DNA from: Argentina anserina
Taxonomy: Eukaryota; Streptophyta; Magnoliopsida; Rosales; Rosaceae
Direction: 5' to 3'
Length of the DNA: 64,000 bases
NCBI RefSeq assembly: GCF_933775445.1
Contig: NC_065876.1
Coordinates: 24,924,001 to 24,988,000, forward strand
In this document: positions 10,563 through 23,828 of the stretch, in pieces
Layout of the letters: every line of letters starts with the position of its first letter
How positions within the stretch are numbered: the first letter of the stretch is position 1
Notes under the pieces: generated by a model
Told to the model about the DNA's origin: nothing
What the model saw: only the letters and a program-made list of their open reading frames with translations
The model's database searches: none
Translations under genes and position numbers: made by a program

Positions 10563-13500
10563 CTATAGTCTGCTGTAATCATCATCAAACGAAATTGATC
10601 AAGGTTTGGAAAATTAGAAGTTGATATTATTAATTATTAATAAACACTAGTCTTAGGAAGGCATTATACCCCAGCTTTGTAGCATTTGCTGGTTCTTCAT
10701 AGTTTTGCTGCTGTGGCTGACTAAGCTGGAGACTGACTGGCCCATGTGAGTCCTCTCCAATGTCTAGACCATTTGGCAAAAAGGGATTTGTATTTGCTCC
10801 ACTTACATCCCTTATTCCATAAACCTGGGAAGTGAAACTTTAGGTTGAGAATGGTTATGAAACAGTTTGTATAGGTTGCATTATTGAATTTTATGAGTAT
10901 TTGGAGGATAATTTAAGGTTGTATAAGTAATCTAAACAGTACCTTCTTATATAAATCCATGTTTTCTTGACGGATCAGGTTTACCTGCTTATACAACTCA
11001 ACATTTTCTTGGTGAACCAGGTTTCCCTGCACAAATATGGTGAAATTTAGCTATCTAAGTAATGAAGTGGGAAAATCTGATATTTCACGAAGGTTATGTA
11101 ACCTTTTTGTTTAGGTCTTGTATTTCATCCATTAAAAGTTGATCCTACAAAAGCAAGACTTTTCATTTAGTACCGTGTAAAAAAGTATGAATATCTGATT
11201 TTCAGAATATGATGTGATTTCATACCTTTTTCATTCGGACACCCCTATGACTCATTTCCAATTGGTTCTCCAGATTCTGCAAGTCTTTCACTGTCAAACC
11301 TGAAAGGTCTTCACCCATCAATTGCCTGTAATTTTAGAAATGGAAATATTATGTATACTCTGACCATAGATTTGCGAATTCCAAATCCAGCAGAGCAGGA
11401 TTGATGCTGCTGTGAGTGCTGTCTTTTCAGCCATACCTTATCTCACTTGCTAATATGACCTATTTGTAGGAATCTGTTTCCTGATGTTCTTTTTTAAGTG
11501 CCCTCTAGGCACCTTTGGATTATCCAAACAATAAGCTTCTTGGTATTAGAACCTCTAAAGATTCTAAGATCAAAGCTTCTGACACATCATGTTTGCAAAT
11601 GATGATAGGCTTATCTCACCTTTGTGATTTTTCTCTTCTCGTTGCCTGTAACATTTGTGAAATTAGCCGGTGAAAGTGGTGCTAACAGATATGCATGTTG
11701 AAATCAGTTCTCAATGATTGGAGAAGTCCTTTATGGAGTCTGGCTTTCTATTTGTCATATTTACTGCACAGATTTTTCTATTTCTAGGGTTTCTTGTTCA
11801 TATATGTGATGCAGGAGATCCAAAAAGAAATGAAACTGCCAAATTAAATTAGGAGTTTATTGTCATTTATTGCTGTTTTGAGTCCTCTTACATATTTGCT
11901 GGATTTTCATTTACTTAGGCTTTTATTAGGATTAAAGTTGCCTAGTTTATATAGCTGTGTTTAGAGTCTTTGTAATCAGCTTGTTTTTGATCATTTCTAA
12001 TACATTGGGAAATACTCAACCCAGAACTCAAATACATCGTTCCTTCCTAAGTCTACAGCTTAAATCTCTGTGTTTTTTGGTTGTTGTTGAGTTCTATGCT
12101 TCCTTGTGTTATTGTCCTATTCTAGCCAATAGGGCAGAACCTATCAGCTTCTGCCCTGCATCAATATGCTACACAATTAATAAGTTAGGGGAAATGGTTA
12201 TACCTATGGCTCTCTTGCAAGCTGTGAAGTTGTTGCCTTAGCATTGCTACTTCCCTTTGCCATAACTGGAAAGTGAGAAGGCAGCTTTTTAGTAACTAGT
12301 AATAACTATACAAATGAACATATTTTAATAGAATTTGGCAACTGCAATATAATAGAAGTGATGTTTGGAAACAATACTGTTTGTTCAAAAAAGTGTCTCA
12401 TAAACTACTTATTACTCATACATGGATGAAAACCTGCAATGGAAAAACTGAATTGTTCAACTGTAATATGGTATTCACACTTAACATCGTTTTAGTACAA
12501 TCATTCAATTAATCTATTGAACCTAACATCTTTGAATGATCTAGATGATAGGCAATGAGAGTGTTTTTTTTTCTCATTTTTTTGCTTGGACTGAGGAGAC
12601 CCTGCTCCTGATCTAGTGGAACTAATTTGTTTATGATATAGGACATGGCATTCCCATGTGTAATGACCGTCAGCAGCTGTAGACAATCAGCTTTTGTTGT
12701 AATTTGAATGGCCTTCAAATGCCATTACTGCTGTTTGTTCTCTTTTCTGTCTTAACTTTAGAAATTAATAGGCAATAAATATTCCAAGAGAGTGAAGGAC
12801 GGTGGGTGTGGTGACTTGTGGCAGAAAATAGATATGGTAATGCAGCCTCATTTATGCAATTGTATCCATATGAAATACCTTATGCTTGTTTCCCCACTTA
12901 TAGTAGTTTTTTATGCGTTAATATATCATAGGCTTCCTTATGCAGATTTGCAAAGCATGAGAGGTACAGTAAAGAGGGGTTGAAAAGTAAATCGCACTAA
13001 ATTTCCCTTGCTATTTCTTAGATAACTGACTGAGGATCTAACAGGCTAGAGGAGGCGAGTAATTCTTTCTTGTTTTTGTTATTCATTTTAGTTATAATGA
13101 GATCCAAGGGAAAAGAGTAAAAGCTAACCGTTATGTGAACCTCATCCTCGCTAAGCCTATTTAGGACAAGATGATGTAGGAAGCTATGAGAACCATCCAA
13201 AAAGATCAAGACTATTATGTAGCTTATCTTAGTTACTTATATAAGCACATGCCATCTAGAGGTCTCTGAAACCATTCTCTCAGATTTTAATGTGTAGTTA
13301 TGGCCCTCATGGAGTACTACTGTATTATTCTGCATTGCCCCAAAACTGCAGTTTCCCTGATTTTTAATCTTTTTTTTTTACTCTAAATCTCTTTCTTATA
13401 AGAAATAGGGAAATGAATTGCTCATATGAATCAATGATCTTTCTTTGTGAAAACTAAAAGTATTGTAATAAAAAAAATGATCTGAAAGCAGAGTAGCATA

Positions 13501-16500
13501 CATTGTATGAGACGTCAGGTTTATAGAAAATTGAAAATTAGTTTTCCTGGTACATTAGGTTTCGGAATTGCAATGTGCAATCATTATGAAAGGAATACTT
13601 AATCCTGATAAGAAAAAAAAAACCATGCTGTATGCTTGATAGAAAGAAAGGAGGCTTAGTGAATATTAACTATCCTTGCTAAGGAAGAGTGAATAAATGA
13701 TAGAGCAGAGGCAAGAGGAGCATAACATGTGGGTACTTGAATATATTATTTTGGGCCAAATATTATAGAAAAACTAAAAACATATGATAGAATCCCTAGT
13801 ATATAGGTAGCTAGCAGAGTAGGGGCCATCCTAGCCAAGAATTCTTATTTCCAAGGACTAAAAAATTGAAATTATAATTTCGTTTTTCGGATAGAATATA
13901 TCTTTTACATATCATAGCAATTTATCACGATATTTTTGATATATCCCGATTTATCGCGACATTTTAGATATATCCACGAAATAGTCACTTCTTCTGCCAC
14001 ATGTCGCTACCAGAAATTAAAAACTCAAATATGTATTTGAGGGGAATCGAACCCTGGTCATTCCTTTGCAAGCAAAGACATGTAGCCAACTCTACAAAGT
14101 AAGCTTCTTGTTCTATATGGCTATTTTTAATATATATTTCATTCTATGTTTCAAATAAAATTCAAATAAAACCCAACTTGTTCTTGAGGGGAATCGAACC
14201 ATGTTCACCTCATTAGAAAATGAATTACTTAGCCAACTCTACTAAGTCAATTTGTATGATATTTTGACGCTTTATAATATATATTGTATCTACTCAAGGA
14301 GATGATGAAGATGGTGAAAATTTTGTACCTCATAGATTTTCTATGTGGTTCTAAATCATTCATGCAATTTCATGTTTAATGTGTCATATGTATATAATTA
14401 AGGCGTACTGATCTAGCCTCCCTTTGGGTTCCTAGCCATTAAAAAAATAATTGAAGTAAATTTTTAATAATTCTCGACAATTGTGTGACCTTAAATTACT
14501 ATAACTCACTATAGACTAATAGTTATATGATAATTTCTTATGAAATATAGTTGATAATTGATTAAATAAATATTTTTTAAAATTTCATTCAAAATTTCCA
14601 TGTTTTATTTAAATTTTCATCAATTTACTCAATTATTTTTTAAAATCGATATTTTTCCGAAATTTCTAATTTTTAGACGCTCGATATTTCCGCTCTCGTC
14701 GATACTTAAAACCCTAGTATGGCCCCGACACTTGCTATAGCAGTGGGTATTATTGACAATGGGCGAAAGCCCAGTTTGACAATATGTCGCAAGTGCGTGG
14801 TCTTTCTTGCCTAGCTCTTTTATCAAGGGCTGGATCATGATAGGAACTGAGGAGAAAACACAGTTTCATGGCGGAATCATGGTAAGAAGAATGGGGGTAA
14901 TGCTCTGAATTCGAAAATCAATTCGCATTGTTCGACAAGGAGTGGAAGTTTTCTGTAATGGATAACTTAAGTAGATCTATAATGGATCGCTAAAAGGGAA
15001 GGGTGTGCTTTGGATCCTATTGATGCCGGAATGGAAAGCATGGCTAATGAATGGGATTGTATATCTTAGACTCTTAGTACATAATTAGGCCCCATTTGTT
15101 TGATGAATTGTAAATGAGTCTATTTCGAATGGGAAAGGTAGTCTGGGGGGTTGAAAGGTTTCTAGTTCCTCCATCCTTTTAGGTCCATCTTCTCATGCAG
15201 CACATTACTAGAAAACATGGGAAGGAAATCCAGTCATTTAGTTAGTGAACTGAACTAGGTTAGAGTGTTTGCCTTTTCCATATGTAGTTTAGGCGTAGTA
15301 AACACATGAAACACCAACCTTGTGAGTAAGTTCACAAGGTTGAAAGTTGTAGCACAGATATGGCAGGAGGTGTGCAATTTTAGCGGGACACAAGGTATAA
15401 TTATATAGAACATGATATACTATCCTTGCATCTTATAAACGACAAAAAATTATCTTAACGGCATGGTTACCATAACCCATACATGTCCTGCATGTCGTCA
15501 GCAACTTGTGTGATAAATTGTTCCAGTCATAGCCTATCACAAGAAGGAAAGCTAACTTTGTGTGTCTGAGAAAAAACACAGCTTCTTCCAGAAAGGATTG
15601 GTGCTTGCAGTCAATATGATACTTTGAGATACTGAACCATATTGCAATAAAGTGATAGTAAAAGGATCTGTTCTGGTTAGTATAGCCAGGGGGTCAGTGA
15701 TGTGCTATGAAACTACATAAATTTTGATGATCGATCATTCTACTGCAGAACATTGATAAAATATGTACCAGTATGTAAATTTTGAATAGAGACAAGATAT
15801 AGTTTAGATAGGTTAGATCTTCAGAAAAAAAGACAAGTCTCATATATGAAAGTTTATTGGTACTTTTCCCATTGTTTAATCCTTTGGAGTGTCATATTCC
15901 TTAAATGTTCCCTTGGCCTAATAGCTTATCATCCTCTGTTGATGTTTGACATTCATCTTTTGTGTTTTGACCTTTTTTTGTTTTTTGGTTATGATGTCGG
16001 AGGTTACAGAGTCTAGAAGTTCCAGGTTCTAGCTTTCTTGAGTATGTATGGTCCATTCTGAAAGACCAAACGTTTAAATAACGTGCGAAACAGAGGCTGT
16101 CAGTTTTAATCTTATTTTTTTCACCTCAGTTGCTTTGAGTGATGGCATAAACTATTGTCGAAAACTTATTTCTCATTCTTGATTGTTCAGTGAGATACAT
16201 TTTAGGTCGAGGCATCTGTATTGTGGAACCATACTTGGCATCTTTCTGGGGATTTTACATTGATCACAGACATAGTAATGCTTTGTGTTTTTGAGATAAT
16301 CTATAATGAGGACTTATAAATCAACAGTCGGATGACTTTACCAGAGATCTCATATCGAGCGTTGTTCGGAGCTCCTTGCTTGAATTGAAACACCTTATAT
16401 TGAGAAGAGCTCTCCTGGAAATTGGAAACAGATCTTGTCATGGAAACTGACACATATGGAACAGACATATTTGATGTTGTCTCTTAGCAATAACCTTTGG

Positions 16501-19500
16501 CCCCGTGTTACTCAACTGGTGAGGTTGGCCATTCATGTCTGCTCCTTAGTTCCACTATTATGTTTCGCATTAATGCCTGTAATTCCAGTAATTCACAATT
16601 TTGTTGCTGTGAGCTGAAAAGTGGAACGAACTATCCTTTAATGGAATAATTTGAAAATCTGATTTCGCGATGGGGGCTGTATCTACATCACAGGTACGGT
16701 GTAATTTCTCGACTGCCTTTTTCTTCTGCAACTGCAAATGATGGTATATATCATGGCTTCGGCTGCTTAAACAGTTTTAGTTTCTGACTTGACTTCAGTA
16801 ATTTTCCGCGTCCAGTGAGTTCCAACCATCTCAATTGCAGCCTTGGGCTCATTTATTGTATGAGTGAAAGAAAAAAAAATCATTTCTTGCGGTCTGCATC
16901 TACAATTCAAGACCATATCAGCAAAGGTCACATACTTACGATTATATCTACTGGTCAGTGGGGGCGACATGGAATACTGAATCTATTAGTAGTCGTACAT
17001 AGAATTCCAACAGTTTCACCATTGTCTTTCTGTGATTAGCTCTTGATCATGACACGACTGTATAGTTCAAGAAGAGGGTGAATCTTCGTCGCTAGTTGGA
17101 GGAATGAGTAGTTGTAAATACAAAACTTTCTTCTGTTGATGAAATCTGGATTTGTACGACAATCTCAAATTTTGGTGGTTTTTTAGGTGAAAAGGTGGCT
17201 TTGGAGATGCTTTATGTTTTTAATGAACTGAACACTTGTGATATATTTGCCGTGTTTATGGGATAAGGGATAAGGGATAAATAACCTTTTTCCTTATATT
17301 TTTGTTGTCCTTTTTTATTAATATTCTTTTATACAAGTTTTAGTACCTGACCAAAGTTAAAACTCCATACATACTAAATGAGGTCGTATATATATTTGAA
17401 AGAAACAAAATACTAAGACTAAAATCTCACGCATCTCTTTCTTCCTCGGAACTGGTCATTTATAAAAAAAACAGCATCTTCTCCCGTCTCCTTTTTCTTC
17501 TTGCCTAGCCTGTCTCTTTGGCAGCGGTGGGTGGTCGATCGAGGTGGGGGTGTCAGGATTTCTTGTCGTTTCCAAGTCCGGTAGGATTCCTATCCCATTG
17601 AGATTGGCGATTTGGTAAGGCAAGTTTCTTCTTTGTGATCGCAGTGTAATGTGTGCAGGTCACAGTTCATGGCCGGTCGTGATTGGTTTCGCCACTATTA
17701 CCAAGGCGAAGGTCGGCGATGTGGTGCACGACACCTGTGTGAGGGAGATCTGATGGGTGGGTGCCCAATACTCTGGGTGCCCTTAGTACATGGCTTTGGG
17801 CTAGGGTTTGGTGTCAAGCATTACTTTGGGCTTCAATTTATGCTGCGATGGAGGTGGATCCTCTGCCTTTAGTGGAACCTATCAATTCGACTAAGCATAG
17901 GAGAGACCTCGACGATGTTGTTTTTGCGGTCACTGTTGCGGGGATCCTTTAGGAGTCGGAAGTCTCTTTAGATCTTGCTAGGTTACCTCCTCTGAGTATG
18001 AGGCCCTAGCGGGATAATAAGTGAGTAGTCTCACATTTGTTTGATTTGGACATTTGTTTGTCTTCTCATTGATGGTATGTAGCATTGAGTTAGATAGGTT
18101 TTTCCTTATTTGGCTCGCATGGTTCAATTGTTTCGAAGCCCTAGAGGGTGTTTAATGTTCATGTTACTTCCTACGTTTTTTAAATATGACAAAATTGTCA
18201 ATTCTAGAAAAAAAAAAGTTTTAGTACCTATTCTATTAATTAATGTAATCTATTATTGTCGGATTTTTTTTACTATATATATAAGGGGCTTATCCTTTTA
18301 CATCTTGTGTCCTATCATTGTTTTATGAAGCACTTCTGATTGGTCTAAATACTTCACTTTTCGATCGACTGATGCGATGTTTCAATTTTATTCATCAAGG
18401 AATAAAATGTAGTAAAGCACAATGTTAATGTTGAATAGTGAAGCTTTACTAGTACATTTTTCAGAATTTCTGATAGAATCTGATGTACTATCTTGTTTAT
18501 AGATTCACATACTCTTATTATGTTTAACACAATCTGTAATTATTTTTAAGAATGAGAGGCTGCAATTAAAAAAGGGAGTTTCTATTCATACCTTTAAAAA
18601 TGGTATCTACACCTCATTGTTTTTTCATACCAACTGTGATAAAGTCAACGCATGTGAAATGACTAAAAATATTAAAAGTACAAATATAAAATAAAATAAA
18701 ATCAATCTCAACGTTTCTTCCACGTACATATAAAATAAGTCTCAAATTATCAAAAATATACAATCGATGATTAAGTAAAATTTTATGTCAGTTTCAAAGG
18801 TTATGTAATCTATAGACATTGACTCTGATATATTTTTCGAAATATGATCTGCACACCGTATTGATATTAATTTTTTGGTTTTAGTTTATGTTTACAGTGC
18901 CTTTATTTTTCGGTTCCACTGTAATTATCATAATCAATGATGATGTTAAATAACTTGTAGATAAATATATTTGGTAATGTATTGTAACTTTGAACAAACA
19001 AGTTAGCTATGAATCTAGACAAAATTAAGAACTTTTGAACGGAAAAAAAATCAGTGTGATGGAGGTTTGATTAAAGGAGATATGAATATCATTTTATTGA
19101 TTTAATTGAACAATAGACATTTTGGAAAAAATATGGAGGTCTAAATAGCATTTTGCTATTTTGTAGAAGCAAATTGGAGGTTCATTGACTAGTGAGGTGT
19201 ATGTGCCATTTTGAGAGGTATGAATACGAGCTCCTTTAAAAAAAGGCATATGGCAAAAGCTTGTTCGTCTTTTTTTTAGAAGATAAAAGCTTGTATGTCA
19301 CTTCGCAATAGCTGGTTCGATAAATTTTAGATAAGTTTAAGATGCTAGGATGTAATCATGTGGCTACTCCTCTAGTTGTCAATGAGATATTTTCAAAAGA
19401 AGATGAAAGTGGTAGTGTAGATGAGAGTTTATAGAGAAGTCTAGTGGGAAGCTTGTTATACTTGACTGCAACAAGGCCATATATTATGTATGATGCAAGC

Positions 19501-22500
19501 TTGATGTCCATATTTATGCATAGTCCTACCAAGATTTACTATGGAGCTGCTAAGAGAATCATGAGATACATTCAAGGTACTATGGATTTTGAAATTTATG
19601 TATGAAAGGAATGTGGAACCAAAGCTCTTTGGATTTTGTGACAGTGATTGGGGAGGAAGTGTTGATGACTTGAAAAGTACATCTGGATATACTTTTACAC
19701 TAGGAACTAGTGTATTCTCTTGGGCTTCAAAAAAGCAAAATCCAGTGGCTTTATCTACAATTGAAGCTGAGTATGTGCCTGCATCAATAGCTACTTCACA
19801 GACAATTTGCTTAGAAGAGTCATGAATGACTTTGGTGAGAAACAAAGGTCTGTAACAAATATTCTCAGTGATAACAAGTCTGCAATTTCCATGAGCAAAA
19901 AATCCAGTTTATCACAGTAGGGCCAAGCACATTGCCCTGAAATTTCACTACATCAGAGATGCAGTTGAAGAAAATGAGGTTGATTTGGTTTATTGCAATA
20001 CTGAAGACCAAGTTATAGATATCTTCACCAAGGTATTGCCAAGAGAAAGATTTGAATATATGAGAGAACTGCTTGGAGTGAAGAATCAAAGCATTAAGAG
20101 GGAGTGTTGAAGTTAATGCTTTCCTGCTGCAACTAGGAGAAGCTGGAAAAATCTGATATGAGTTTATAACAGCTATGTTTACTGTTTTCTCCACTCAAAA
20201 ACAATTCTAGATATTTTGTGTAATTCTATTTCAGGTTTAAATTCTTCTGCTAAGTTATTTTGTAGGCTTGATCTTTACTTACTCCCCTATATAAGGGTAG
20301 AGATATTTGATCAATAGGTAAGGACAAAGAAGAATTCTAGATCTGAAAATATAACAGCTGCAAAAGTTCAATTCATATTTCAAGTCTATAATTTTATTCT
20401 TCATACTCATCTTGCTACTGCAAGATTGATTGTTCAAATTGGTGCAAAATTAGTTTATAATAGGGTAGAGAAATCGAATTCTAACAGTATATGTATAAGA
20501 TATAGCATATATTGCAGATAAAACATTAGAGAAAATTTATAAACTAAATTGATGGTCGGGGTTCTATATGAATACCTTAACTTCAGAAGCCGGGTTGCCA
20601 AATTGATGATGCTCCTCTTTTGTCTTGTTGTATCTATCGATCACAGACTTAATGCTGAGAAAAGAAACGTATTTATCAGAGTTAGTAGTTGTCTTGGTGA
20701 AGTAGCAATAAAGCACAAAGAACTGTATAACTAATTTACAGAGAATCATATGGATATGTAACCAATGGCAACTGACGTGTCTTGCGACGTTTTCGAACAT
20801 AACCTTATGATCTAGATTGCTAATATCATTAAACAGGAACATGTGATACATGTTTCTGTCTGCCTCTTTTATCCTGTCTTAGACAAGGTCTAAACTCTAT
20901 ATATGATTCATTATCTGAAATTGCTTATGTAAAACCTGGTGAGTTGTTTCTGTTGTTAAACAGCGAAAAGCGTGGCCCGTAGACCAATTATACCGATATT
21001 GTCCTAACTTAGCCTCCTCACAGGTGTTGGGTTTTAATCACAAAAGGGCTCGGTACAATTGAATACTATCCACCCACTTATAATCTCTATTTTATTTGTC
21101 ACTTCTTAGATGTGAGATCTCTCCTCTCCAACACGCCCCCTCACGTGCAACTTAATTTTTAGGTCTGCACGTGACAAATTAACATCCCAAATACTGGGAC
21201 GAAATAAACTAAGGTCCAGTAACCAACAACACTTATTGATCATCCAATCGGAAACCCGACGATGGCATGATAATGACACCCCCCTTAGTTTGAAGTTGTA
21301 TTTGAAATTGTGAACTATTTTGATTAAACTTTTCAGGTTTCCTCTTTTTCTTTTATCAATTTTTTCTAAATATGTCGCTTACTTAAATTAGATAAAAATT
21401 TCCATATAAGAATTTGCCAATAATTTCTTATGTGGCAAATTTCAGTCATTCTATACAATATGCTGATACATACCGCCAAGCAATTTAAATCCTTACTCAT
21501 AATTACAATTTACAAGCCTTGTACTTCCATACTTCCTGAACTATGTTCTACAAGAGCCCATTCTAGTCGACCGACTTAACTAAAAACAGCTGCATATTAT
21601 TTTGTAAGACGGGTAAGTTTTGCAGCTGAAATTGTCTTCAGTGTAAAGATTGCTACTAATCACCCATGAGGGAATAGTAGGAACAGACAAGCTGATAAAT
21701 TGTATGTCTGATGTGCAGCAAGTGAGCATGACAATAATGTCGTATCAACTTACATGTACAAACTTCTTTCATAGGATACTTGACACAGCTCACAAGATGA
21801 AGATGAAGGCTAAAATCAAGCAGCTTAAGAAGAGTTAATAATTTCTGAATGCTCCACTACAGTAACATCTCAAAACTTCTTGTTAAGCTAGTGAACTCCG
21901 TATAATTAAACACATTTTACCAGGCCTATGGCATGATCAGTATTCCAAAAACTCGATATCTTTTAGCAAAATTTACGATACCATCTCCTTGCAAAAAGTT
22001 GTTGTACGGTATTCGAAGTTTAATATTTGGAGATTTTTTAGTTTTAGAGTGTCTTTATGTAGGTTGTGTATTCACCAGTCATGGTTTGGAGTGCCCAGGA
22101 GTTCAAATTAAGGGGGTTCAGAATTCCACGTCCTGTTTGTATTATTACAATGAAGTAGGCGGGCCAAAACTATATCACAAGAAACAAAACAGTTTACTCT
22201 CGTTCCTAGTTGATGCAAGTCAAACGCACATAATGGGGGAGAAACTGAAAATCCAATTCCTACTTATACAGTTATAGTTTGGAACAAGAACACAAAAACT
22301 ATAAAAAGTAGAAAGGCAAAAGATGCCTTCCATTACTTATATTAAATTATGCTAAACATTAGTTTCTTAAAATAATGAAATAGGTTTATTGGTACACAAT
22401 CCTTGACATGAATCGCTCATACTTTAGAACTCATCCTTGATGGAAACTATAATGATCTTTTTGAAGAAGAAAAAAGAAAAAAGAAAGAAAAAGAAAAATA

Positions 22501-23792
22501 TATAATGATCTAAATAAGCCATATATTTGATGCTAAGGTTTATTGTTTTGTCTGATGATGATATCAAAAGAACTTCCTACTCAATTAATTTGCTAATACT
22601 AAACGTATCTTCCGTAACCGTATATAAAATAAGGGATATGAATGAATGAATGAATGAATGAATGATGATCATTTCTTTCTAAGAAACAGAAAAGTGATAG
22701 CAATTGTGGACAGTTTCTAGCGGAACTTAATTATATATGGCTTAGTTTGATATTAAGTTTTGAGGAAAATAAGTACTTGTATTTAATTTATAATGATGTT
22801 TTTCTATTTGGTAAAGTTTTTATAATCTGTCTATTTGAAAATTTTAATTTTAATAACTACGATTTAAAAAGCAGGTATAAACTTTGCCGATTTAAAACTG
22901 AGTTTTTCCATTTTTGAGTTTTTCAACTTTAAACCCAAACACATTTCAGAAGAAGCTAATATATTTCTTACCCCATTTAACAAAAAAAAAAGGTAAATTC
23001 CTTCTATGGTACTTGATATATGGCTAGTTGGACATTTTTGTACCTAATGTTTCAATGAGAATAATTTGGTACTTGAAGTTGGATTTTATATGACACTTTA
23101 GTACTTATGTCGACTGATGAGAGAGTAAAATAGACATTAAAATATAATAAAAACATGATTTTTATGTGTTCATTATCCTCAAATCTTAATCGTTGTATGC
23201 ATTTAAGTTAATATTTTTGGGTCATGTTGATAGTAAGTTAGTTTTATGTTTATGAAATTTAATCGTCTCACATAATTATTCCACAAGGTTATATTTAATT
23301 AACTAAAAACATTCTCGTGGGTATTTAAATCACAAATTTTAGATTTCTTAAACAAAAATTTAATTTTTCACCTTCAATTAAAGTTTAAAATTAATTCATG
23401 TTTATTTTCTCGCAAATAATACAAAATAATGAATATCACCTTGATAGAAATTAGCCTTAAACCCATATAAAATTTTATTAGTATTTTTATTTTGATAAAT
23501 AATATGTAAATCTCAATTTTACCTCTATATTTAATAAAAAAGTCAATCTAAGTACCAAATTGTCACATAAAATGTAACTTTAGGTACCAATGTGTCATCT
23601 TTGAAAAATTAGGAACTAAAGTGTTTAGTACCATAGAATGAATTTACCCCAAAAAAAAAATCAATATACACAAAAGTAGCAAAACTCTTGACGACTATCT
23701 TTGGAACAAAATTATAAATCACCAAAGGAGCCATGGCCCGGCCCCCTCTACCCCTTAAAGATCCACCACTGAATGTGAAAGAGGACGTGAAT

Positions 23793-23828
<36 letters not shown>

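Noticed and set aside
14037..14250. Functional tRNA genes
   Set aside because: B-box-like motifs are good, but no complete cloverleaf is visible, and two copies sit inside a dispersed repeat.
17260..17281. Telomere-like repeat
   Set aside because: Three gggataa units differ from the plant telomere unit tttaggg and are too few.
21933..22277. 114-residue plus-strand frame
   Set aside because: No recognisable domain; lies in MADS intron 1 on the opposite strand with no exon signals around it.
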